Assembly: GCA_937859895.1 (NCBI GenBank)
Contig: CALMAV010000068.1
Location: 1 to 5,288, forward strand
Reading direction: 5' to 3'
DNA: 5,288 bases
Source: an uncultured Bryobacterales bacterium
Lineage (GTDB): Bacteria > Acidobacteriota > Terriglobia > Bryobacterales > Bryobacteraceae
Below, piece by piece: positions 1 to 5,288 of the stretch. A program made the position numbers and the translations under genes. The notes below the pieces were generated by a model that had not been told where the DNA came from, ran no database searches, and saw only the letters and a list, made by a program, of their open reading frames with translations. Positions within the stretch are counted from its first letter, which is position 1. The number at the start of each line of letters is the position of its first letter.

Positions 1-2632
1 GCTCTGAGTCGCCGAGGTTCTTGCCCCAAGTAAACGAATTCAACAAATACAAGCCGTGAGAGAAGCGATGTTCCAGACGCGCTGAGAAGCCGTGGTAGAC
101 GCTCGAGCCGGCCGGGTCGACCCAGGTGATCGCGCCAAAGAATTGATCGGGACGGCGGGCCTGAATGCCCAAAGTCTGATTCGGCAAATTTGGAAAAGCC
201 TGATTGTAATCCGCAACAATAGGCAGGCGCGTGGCATGGTTGCCGTTGTAGGCCAACTCGAGAGTCGTATTGCGCGCGAGTTCCTGCTCTATCCCAAAGA
301 ACCAACTCTGTATTCTCGGCCAGCGGGTATCGGCGGGGATGTAGGAAATGTTTGCGTTTTTCGGGTTAAAGTTGGCCGGGCTGCTGAAGTTCGCCGGGAA
401 TGCATTGGAGCGGATAAATCCAGCAGGGGCGAGGCTACCGGCGGTCAAAGTTTGATTTACCGTGGCGATGTTGACCTGTGGACCGTTGATGCCCAGCTCG
501 TCGGCACTGCCCAGACGATTTAGATGCACGTAGCTGATGCCATAGCCTCCGCGTAGAACAGTTTTGCTGAAGGGGTTGTAAGCAAAACCAATGCGTGGCC
601 CGTAATTTCCGTAATCAGGATTTACTCCAGTGCGATTGAGCAGGCTTCCATTCCTTGCTTTCACCAGGCTGTTTGTCACTGGGTTGAAGTTGGTGAGAAC
701 GTTGTCGCGTTCCCAGCGCGGGGTGGCGAACTCCCAGCGGAGACCCAGGTTCAGCGTGAGCTTGGAGTTGACGCGGTAATCGTCTTGGACGTAGAGAAAG
801 TGCTGGTGCTGGCGATAGTTGGTGATTAGGTAATTAGCGAGCTGAACCTGGCTGGGCAGACCAAATAAGAAGTCCGCCAGATTGTAAGTGGTCGGGTCAG
901 CCGGGCTGGTTGCCGAAGGCCTGCTGAATTGGCCGGCATAGGCGTTGAGGCCGTAGACGGGATTGATATCCATCACTTCGGTATGAATGGTTGTGAACTC
1001 GTAGCCAAGTTTTAGCGCATGTCGTCCGAAGACAGTCGCGTAATTTACTTTCGGGTTCCAAGTTGTCGGATTTTGAAACTGCGGGTTAGTTGCTTGCCGG
1101 CCAAAGGTGGAGTAGCCGCTAACTGCTTGCGTATTGAGGCCTCCGGAAAAGGTGGGCGACTCCGGCACATTCTGAACGCCGTAGAGCGATCCGACTCCAG
1201 GCGCGCCCAGGAAGACCGGGAACTTGCCGCCCAATTCATGCGTGAAACTGAGCCTCGCTTCGAGCACTGACGTAGGAGTTACGGTCCAGGTGTAGCCGGC
1301 AGCGGCGGCCTGATCGAGGACGCGGACGTTTCCATTACCGTTTCCGCCAGAAGGACCGGGCAGGTCGGGTTGGAAGAACTGGTTGTCCTTGCGCTGACTC
1401 CAGCGGAGGAAGCCGGTCATTCTGCTATTAATCTGGCCATCGATCTTGCCGTCGTATTTGTCGTAGTAGTCGCGGGTAAGCAGATTGGCAACGTAGTTAT
1501 TTGATCGGCCGGGGAGGTTGGGCGCAGGAAGGGCGTTCAAAACCTGTGTGGCGAAGGGCGAGATAGCGGAGACTGGAATCTGCGTGCCGGCACGGTAAGT
1601 GGCTCCATTGTTCGGATTGAAAACCGTCTGAAGCAAGGTCCCGTTTCGCTCCGCCAGAGTCGGAATGCTGTCGTAGTTGAGCGAGCGCTGCAGTGATCGG
1701 TAGCCTTCGTAGTCGGCGAAGAAGAAAAGGCGATTCTTGATGATAGGACCGCCGACTGTGAAGCCAAATTGGTTGCGCTGCAACGTCGGTTTTTGAAAAG
1801 TTGCGGCACGCTGGCCGAAGATATAGCCGACTGCGTTGAGGTCGGTGTTGCGGAGAAAGTCGTATGCCGTGCCGTGGATGGTGTTGGTGCCGGACCGGGT
1901 TACAGAGTTAATTACTGCTCCGCCCACTCGCCCATACTCTGCACTGAAGTTACTGGTGATGACTTTAAACTCAGCAATCGCATCTGGAGACAATTGAGCG
2001 ACCTGATTGGAGAAGCCCTGGTTACTGGTGGAGTACGCGTTGTTATCAAGACCGTCAAGCAGAAAATTGTTATAAGTACTGCGCAGGCCGTTCACATTGA
2101 ATGCTCCCTCACGCGGCGTGGATTGTAGCCCCGCGGCAAGTGGCGACCGGTGAACGTTGGTGGCCAGCAGCGCCAGATCAGAGACGGTACGGCCATTCAA
2201 AGGCAGCTCCACTATCTCCTGCGTGTGGATCACCTGGCCCTTTTCGCTGGAGTCGGTCTCGAGTACTTGAGCGGCACCCTCGACCGTGACCTCCTGTGAG
2301 ACACCACCTAATTGCATGACGATATCGACACGCTGCCGGGCGTTTACGTTGACCGTTACGTTTTCCGTGTTGAATCTGTCGAACCCCTGGAGTTCGGCCG
2401 TGATGGTGTAGCGCCCAATATGCACGTTAAAGAAGTTGTACTGGCCGCTGTCATCTGAAACTGTTTTCCCTTCGATCCCGGTGTCCTGATTCTTTAGCGT
2501 GACAGCAGCCTGCGGAAGGATCGCGCCAGTCCTGTCTGTCACCGTACCCAGGACTTCTGCCGTTTCAAACTGAGCGGAGAGCGAAAGCGGTAACAGCAGT
2601 AACCCGGCAACCAGAGCAATGTGTTTTCCCAT
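1..2632 (-). CDS. TonB-dependent receptor with N-terminal carboxypeptidase-regulatory-like domain (Oar-like), C-terminus cut by window edge
   Basis: Outer-membrane active transporter or surface receptor, probably TonB-energised; the substrate cannot be read from the sequence. The minus-strand frame is open from ATG at 2632 to the left edge, giving 877 residues without stop or frameshift. Residues 1-20 are a signal peptide (Lys3, hydrophobic run 5-18, likely cut after LSLSA). Residues about 25-110 form a CarboxypepD_reg-like beta-sandwich (VLGTVTDRTGAILPQAAV, then DDSGQYNFFNV). Residues about 135-255 are the plug, with ELPLNGR (142-148), FNVNGL (178-183), LLDGLDNN (191-198), SAEYGRVGGAVINSVTRSGT (230-249) and HGTAYDFLRN (253-262). 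The rest is barrel: alternating aromatic strands such as GGPIIKNRLFFFADYEGYR and LTLNLGLRWEF, with a Gly/Asn-rich loop at 429-435. I found no cysteine, as is common for outer-membrane proteins. Relatives usually exceed 1000 residues, so perhaps 150-300 are missing. AGGGA lies just upstream of the start. The family is secure; Acidobacteriota origin is inferred. Confidence 0.93.
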   Translation of the reverse strand, partial: MGKHIALVAGLLLLPLSLSAQFETAEVLGTVTDRTGAILPQAAVTLKNQDTGIEGKTVSDDSGQYNFFNVHIGRYTITAELQGFDRFNTENVTVNVNARQRVDIVMQLGGVSQEVTVEGAAQVLETDSSEKGQVIHTQEIVELPLNGRTVSDLALLATNVHRSPLAAGLQSTPREGAFNVNGLRSTYNNFLLDGLDNNAYSTSNQGFSNQVAQLSPDAIAEFKVITSNFSAEYGRVGGAVINSVTRSGTNTIHGTAYDFLRNTDLNAVGYIFGQRAATFQKPTLQRNQFGFTVGGPIIKNRLFFFADYEGYRSLQRSLNYDSIPTLAERNGTLLQTVFNPNNGATYRAGTQIPVSAISPFATQVLNALPAPNLPGRSNNYVANLLTRDYYDKYDGKIDGQINSRMTGFLRWSQRKDNQFFQPDLPGPSGGNGNGNVRVLDQAAAAGYTWTVTPTSVLEARLSFTHELGGKFPVFLGAPGVGSLYGVQNVPESPTFSGGLNTQAVSGYSTFGRQATNPQFQNPTTWNPKVNYATVFGRHALKLGYEFTTIHTEVMDINPVYGLNAYAGQFSRPSATSPADPTTYNLADFLFGLPSQVQLANYLITNYRQHQHFLYVQDDYRVNSKLTLNLGLRWEFATPRWERDNVLTNFNPVTNSLVKARNGSLLNRTGVNPDYGNYGPRIGFAYNPFSKTVLRGGYGISYVHLNRLGSADELGINGPQVNIATVNQTLTAGSLAPAGFIRSNAFPANFSSPANFNPKNANISYIPADTRWPRIQSWFFGIEQELARNTTLELAYNGNHATRLPIVADYNQAFPNLPNQTLGIQARRPDQFFGAITWVDPAGSSVYHGFSARLEHRFSHGLYLLNSFTWGKNLGDSE

Positions 2633-2635
2633 GTT

Positions 2636-2640
2636 TCCCT
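2636..2640 (-). promoter_or_regulatory. Shine-Dalgarno sequence of the receptor gene
   Basis: On the minus strand AGGGA lies three bases before the ATG at 2632. It supports this start, which also gives a clean signal peptide. The other nearby ATG (2645-2643) is out of frame. Confidence 0.5.
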
Positions 2641-2672
2641 AGCATGTAAGTATCACGTGCTCAAGTTACTAA

Positions 2673-2678
2673 ATTATG
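2673..2678 (-). promoter_or_regulatory. possible -10 box for the receptor gene
   Basis: The minus strand reads CATAAT, five of six matches to the TATAAT consensus, about 41 bases before the receptor ATG, which would give a leader of roughly 34 bases. No good -35 hexamer is found 16-18 bases upstream (the bases there read near CAGTCC), so this is only a candidate. Confidence 0.25.
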
Positions 2679-2711
2679 AATCTGGGAAGCAGCAGGACTG
2701 TTTGTATTGAG

Positions 2712-3722
2712 TTAGTCTTTCAGCGCTCGTACAACTGCATCGGTGAACTCGATAGTCGATGAGGCGCCACCGACATCACCAGTAAGATATTTGCCTTCGG
2801 CATAAACCTTTTCAACAGCAGATTGCAGACGGTGCGCTGCGTCTTTCTCGCCTATGTGAGTGAGCAGCATAACGGACGAGAGGATCATCGCGGTTGGGTT
2901 GGCTTTGCCCTGACCGGCTATATCGGGAGCACTGCCATGTACGGCTTCGAAGACTGCGTGGTGTTCACCCATATTGGCGCCGGGCACAATGCCGAGTCCG
3001 CCGACGAGGCCGGCTGCCAGATCAGAAATGATGTCTCCGTAAAGATTGGGCAGCAGCAGAAGATCGAATGTTTCCGGGCGAATCACTAATTGCATGGAAG
3101 CGTTGTCCACGATCAATTCTTTGTAGTGGATTTCAGGAAATTTGGCGGCGGTTTCGCGGCAGCAACGGAGAAAGAGCCCATCCGCCAGTTTCATAATGTT
3201 GGCTTTGTGGATGGCCGCGACGTGCGTGCGGTTGTTCAGCCGGGCGTAGTTGAAGGCGTAATTGGCAATGCGCTCAGAGGCAACGCGTGTGATGACTTTC
3301 AGACTGGTGACTACGTCCTTTACTACTTCGTGCTCCAGGCCCGAGTAGAGATCTTCGGTGTTTTCGCGGAAGATCACCATGTCAATGGCAACATCTTGAA
3401 AGCGCGTCTTCAGGCCGGGCAGAGTTTTCACTGGACGAACGTTGGCAAACAAATCGAGCGTCTTGCGCAGTTGCACGTTGACGCTTTGAAAACCGCCTGC
3501 GACCGGTGTTGTTACGGGACCTTTTAGGCCAACGCGCGTTTCGTTAAGCGAATCGAGCAGATACTTGGGGAGCGTCTTGCCAGATTCCAGGATGATGGCT
3601 TCGTTCAGCTCAGCGCGCTTCCAGACAATGTCAACACCAGTGGCGCTGAGAGCTCGGACGGCTGCTTGCGAAACCTCAGGACCGATTCCGTCACCCGGAA
3701 TCAGCGTACAGTAGTGGGGCAC
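2712..3722 (-). CDS. NAD-type isocitrate dehydrogenase (IDH3-like), isocitrate/isopropylmalate dehydrogenase family
   Basis: Predicted cytosolic TCA-cycle enzyme oxidising isocitrate to 2-oxoglutarate and CO2, complete at 336 residues, typical for short NAD-linked members. Motifs in order: LIPGDGIGPEV (7-17); substrate loop Ser80-x-Asn82-x3-Arg86; ANVRP with Arg96; RENTEDLYSG with Arg119 and catalytic Tyr126; HKANIMK with catalytic Lys173; Asp206; NLYGDIISDLAAGL with metal-binding Asp230 and Asp234; cofactor loop HGSAPDIAG (262-270). The Ser/Asn pair matches isocitrate enzymes rather than isopropylmalate dehydrogenase. Asp267-Ile268, where NADP enzymes such as E. coli Icd carry Lys-Tyr, points to NAD. 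The sequence resembles eukaryotic IDH3 alpha from memory. The start is GTG at 3722: an in-frame TGA lies two codons upstream and the conserved N-terminal strand begins by residue 4. The Shine-Dalgarno-like GAGAA abuts the start and is poorly spaced. It lies divergent from purH with 60 bases between. A homoisocitrate or tartrate/malate-type paralogue is a less likely alternative. Confidence 0.9.
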   Translation of the reverse strand: MPHYCTLIPGDGIGPEVSQAAVRALSATGVDIVWKRAELNEAIILESGKTLPKYLLDSLNETRVGLKGPVTTPVAGGFQSVNVQLRKTLDLFANVRPVKTLPGLKTRFQDVAIDMVIFRENTEDLYSGLEHEVVKDVVTSLKVITRVASERIANYAFNYARLNNRTHVAAIHKANIMKLADGLFLRCCRETAAKFPEIHYKELIVDNASMQLVIRPETFDLLLLPNLYGDIISDLAAGLVGGLGIVPGANMGEHHAVFEAVHGSAPDIAGQGKANPTAMILSSVMLLTHIGEKDAAHRLQSAVEKVYAEGKYLTGDVGGASSTIEFTDAVVRALKD

Positions 3723-3745
3723 TTCTCAAGTGTAGTGTCGCCACT
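3720..3745 (-). other. two small hairpins at the translation start of the dehydrogenase gene
   Basis: On the minus strand AGTG-GCGA-CACT (3745-3734) can form a four-pair stem with a GNRA-type loop. It is followed by CACTT-GAG-AAGTG (3732-3720), a five-pair stem whose 3' arm contains the GTG start codon. If transcribed, the second would hold the start codon paired. The stems are short and no folding energy was computed. Confidence 0.3.
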
Positions 3746-3748
3746 CTT

Positions 3749-3771
3749 CTTGTCATTAACCGTACTTGTCA
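3749..3771 (+). repeat. direct repeat CTTGTCA, two copies 16 bases apart
   Basis: CTTGTCA occurs at 3749-3755 and again at 3765-3771 inside the divergent intergenic region. The start-to-start distance of 16 bases is about one and a half helical turns. It could be a regulator half-site pair or simply chance plus a -35 element; only the repeat itself is certain. Confidence 0.4.
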
Positions 3772-3775
3772 GAAT

Positions 3776-3780
3776 AGGGG
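3776..3780 (+). promoter_or_regulatory. Shine-Dalgarno-like AGGGG of purH, unusually close to the start
   Basis: AGGGG lies only two bases before the ATG at 3783, closer than the usual five to nine. The only other in-frame candidate start upstream is TTG at 3750, which has no good Shine-Dalgarno and would add 11 non-conserved residues, so ATG 3783 is preferred. Confidence 0.4.
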
Positions 3781-3782
3781 CA

Positions 3783-5288
3783 ATGCCCCGCATTGAACGC
3801 GCTTTGCTTAGCGTGACTGATAAGACCGGCCTGCTCCAATTTGCCGGCGTTCTTCATGGCTTGAATATTGAGTTAATTTCGACCGGCGGCACAGCCAAGC
3901 TGTTGCGCGACGGTGGCCTGCCGGTGCGTGATGTGGCCGAGGTTACGGGCTTTCCGGAGATGCTGGATGGTCGCGTGAAAACCATTGATCCGCACATTGC
4001 GGGTGGGATTCTGGCGATGCGCTCGAATGCGGAACATATGCGGGCCATTGCTGCACATGGCATTCAGCCGATTCAGTTGGTAGTGGTCAATCTGTATCAG
4101 TTTGAAAAATATGCGGCTATGCCGGATGTGACGCGCGAACAGTTGATCGAGAACATCGACATTGGCGGGCCGACCATGATTCGTGCAGCAGCCAAGAATT
4201 TTGGGGATGTGGCGGTGCTGGTGAATCCGGAACAGTACGCGGCGGTGGCGAAAGAACTGGTCACGCAGGAAGGCAGCTTAAGCGAGGCGACGCATTGGCA
4301 TCTGGCACGGCAGGCTTTTGCTCAGACAGCTGCGTATGATGCGGCGATCTCCGCGCGGCTATCGCAAATTGAAAAACCGGAAGCAGGCGGTGACTTGCCG
4401 GAGGTTCTGCGAATTAATGCCAAGCGCACGGCGAGTTTGCGATATGGGGAGAATCCGCATCAGCAGGCGGCTTTATATGCGGTGGGCACTGGCGGCATTG
4501 CAGGGGCCGAGCAATTGGCCGGCAAGGAGCTCTCTTACAACAACCTTGTTGACCTTGACGCTGCGTGGCAATTGGCGCTCGAGTTTGACCGTTGCGCAGC
4601 GGCCATCATCAAGCACACCAATCCTTGTGGCTGCGCCGAAAAGGAGTCGCTGGTAGAGGCGTATCGGGCGGCGCTGGAGGCTGATCCGGTGTCGGCTTTC
4701 GGCGGCGTGCTGGCGTTCAATCGCGAAGTGGATGAGGAGACAGCGCGGGAAGTGAGCAAGCTGTTTGTAGAGGCGATCGCCGCTCCTGCGTATTCAGAGG
4801 CCGCTTTGCAGGTTCTTTCGGCGAAGAAGAATCTCCGGCTGGTGCGGGTGGGGCGGCTTACGGGCGAACAACTGGTGGTGAAATCTATTACGGGTGGATT
4901 TCTGGCGCAAACCGAAGACTCCAAAAAGATCGTCGAAGCAGACCTGCAAACAGCGACGGTACGCAGCCCTAGCGCTGAGGAGATGAAGGGATTGCTGTTC
5001 GGGTGGAGAGTTTGCAAGCATGTGAAGTCGAATGCGATTGTGTTTGCGCGGCCAGGACAGATTGTGAGTGTGGGAGCGGGCCAGATGAGCCGGGTTGACT
5101 CAGTGAAAGTGGCAACGATGAAAGCGCGATTGCCGGTAGCCGGGTGCGTGATGGCGTCCGATGCCTTTTTTCCTTTCCCGGATGGATTGGAAGAAGCAGG
5201 GCGCCAGGGAATTACGGCGGTGATTCAACCGGGCGGGTCGGTTCGGGATGCGGAGGAGGTAGCGGCGGCTGACCGCCTCGGCATGGCA
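3783..5288 (+). CDS. purH: bifunctional AICAR transformylase / IMP cyclohydrolase (PurH), extreme C-terminus cut by window edge
   Basis: Catalyses the last two steps of de novo IMP synthesis in the cytosol: formylation of AICAR with 10-formyl-tetrahydrofolate, then ring closure of FAICAR. The frame is open for 502 codons from ATG 3783 to the right edge. The cyclohydrolase (MGS-like) domain covers about 1-195: ALLSVTDKTGL (7-17), STGGTAKLL (33-41), VTGFPEMLDGRVKTIDPHI (54-72), VVVNLYQFEK (100-109) and IDIGGPTMIRAAAKN (125-139). Lys66, Tyr105, Asp126 and Lys138 match the known active-site set. The transformylase domain follows: RYGENPHQ (220-227), IKHTNPCG (276-283) with catalytic Lys277-His278, DPVSAFGG (301-308), KSNAIV (415-420), GAGQMSRVDSVK (431-442), ASDAFFPFPDGLEEAG (458-473) and IQPGGSVRDAE (481-491). 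The last residues (ADRLGMA) correspond to the region just before the usual family terminus, so only about 10-15 residues are missing. Gln106 replaces the Pro common in VNLYPF. Confidence 0.97.
   Translation, partial: MPRIERALLSVTDKTGLLQFAGVLHGLNIELISTGGTAKLLRDGGLPVRDVAEVTGFPEMLDGRVKTIDPHIAGGILAMRSNAEHMRAIAAHGIQPIQLVVVNLYQFEKYAAMPDVTREQLIENIDIGGPTMIRAAAKNFGDVAVLVNPEQYAAVAKELVTQEGSLSEATHWHLARQAFAQTAAYDAAISARLSQIEKPEAGGDLPEVLRINAKRTASLRYGENPHQQAALYAVGTGGIAGAEQLAGKELSYNNLVDLDAAWQLALEFDRCAAAIIKHTNPCGCAEKESLVEAYRAALEADPVSAFGGVLAFNREVDEETAREVSKLFVEAIAAPAYSEAALQVLSAKKNLRLVRVGRLTGEQLVVKSITGGFLAQTEDSKKIVEADLQTATVRSPSAEEMKGLLFGWRVCKHVKSNAIVFARPGQIVSVGAGQMSRVDSVKVATMKARLPVAGCVMASDAFFPFPDGLEEAGRQGITAVIQPGGSVRDAEEVAAADRLGMA

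Larger units (their letters stand above)
2633..2711 (-). other. 79-base spacer between the dehydrogenase and receptor genes; no terminator seen
   Basis: Both flanking genes read on the minus strand. After the dehydrogenase TAA (2714-2712) I see no GC-rich hairpin followed by a T-run, so read-through into the receptor gene is possible. The spacer also contains a possible -10 box and a CACGTG palindrome (2654-2659). Nothing else is recognisable. Confidence 0.5.
3723..3782. promoter_or_regulatory. divergent promoter region between the isocitrate dehydrogenase gene and purH
   Basis: Only 60 bases separate the two divergent starts, so both promoters must sit here or reach into coding sequence. 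Minus strand: ATGACA (3756-3751), 16-base spacer, TACACT (3734-3729), which would start transcription about at the GTG codon. Plus strand: TTGTCA (3750-3755, five of six matches to -35) and CAGAAT (3770-3775, four of six), but with only 14 bases between them. The two -35-like elements overlap. The hexamers are weak and the assignment is tentative; that the region carries promoter activity follows mainly from gene orientation. Confidence 0.4.

Noticed and set aside
92..523. 143-codon plus-strand open frame
   Set aside because: Lies opposite the receptor in exact codon register, where stops arise only from sense TTA, CTA or TCA codons that are rare here; no recognisable protein motif, and the minus-strand receptor motifs are unmistakable.
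1769..2128. 119-codon plus-strand open frame
   Set aside because: Same codon-register shadow of the receptor plug region; the minus strand encodes the conserved plug motifs here.
1..2632. Possibility that the receptor is a pseudogene or frameshifted
   Set aside because: Codon-by-codon reading from ATG 2632 to the left edge stays open for 877 residues with family motifs throughout; it is merely cut by the window.
2654..2670. CACGTG palindrome and CTCAAGT shared with the region near 3725-3731
   Set aside because: A six-base palindrome and one 7-base match are expected by chance at this length; the flanks do not extend either similarity.
2823..3527. Two abutting plus-strand open frames (88 and 145 codons) in one frame separated by a single TAA
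   Set aside because: Tempting as a broken antisense gene, but they are codon-register shadows of the dehydrogenase; the apparent start of the second is simply a TTG after the stop.
2712..3722. Annotation as 3-isopropylmalate dehydrogenase (leuB)
   Set aside because: The substrate loop carries the Ser/Asn pair of isocitrate enzymes, and no leucine biosynthesis gene is adjacent in the window.
4318..4656. 112-codon plus-strand open frame within purH
   Set aside because: Out-of-frame Arg/Leu/Ser-rich shadow; the purH frame continues uninterrupted with RYGENPHQ and KHTNPCG across the same bases.
4535..5017. 160-codon minus-strand open frame opposite purH
   Set aside because: Ser/Ala/Arg-rich translation without domain signatures, wholly inside well-conserved purH.

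Overview
The window most likely comes from the chromosome of an Acidobacteriota bacterium (Terriglobia-like). The main argument is the large receptor on the left: a signal peptide, a carboxypeptidase-regulatory-like domain, a plug and a long Asn/Tyr/Phe-rich barrel, an architecture that is greatly expanded in that phylum. This placement is inferred from family knowledge, not from a database search. The base composition looks moderately G+C rich.

Layout: (1) positions 1-2632, minus strand: the N-terminal 877 residues of an Oar/CarboxypepD_reg-type TonB-dependent outer-membrane receptor, open to the left edge, with its C-terminus outside the window. (2) 2633-2711: a 79-base spacer with a Shine-Dalgarno sequence, a possible -10 box and no recognisable terminator. 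(3) 2712-3722, minus strand: a complete 336-residue NAD-type isocitrate dehydrogenase of the IDH3-like branch of the isocitrate/isopropylmalate dehydrogenase family, starting at GTG. (4) 3723-3782: a 60-base divergent intergenic region with overlapping -35-like elements, a 7-base direct repeat and small hairpins. (5) 3783-5288, plus strand: purH, the bifunctional AICAR transformylase/IMP cyclohydrolase, lacking only its extreme C-terminus at the right edge.

The genes do not form an evident single pathway: a TCA-cycle enzyme and a purine biosynthesis enzyme are divergently transcribed, and a nutrient-uptake or surface receptor lies downstream of the dehydrogenase on the same strand. I see no RNA gene, mobile element, CRISPR array or phage feature. 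I found no convincing new biological system. The points worth a second look are the compact divergent promoter region, where both genes may have very short or absent leaders, the receptor-dehydrogenase adjacency, and the codon-use contrast between the receptor and purH.
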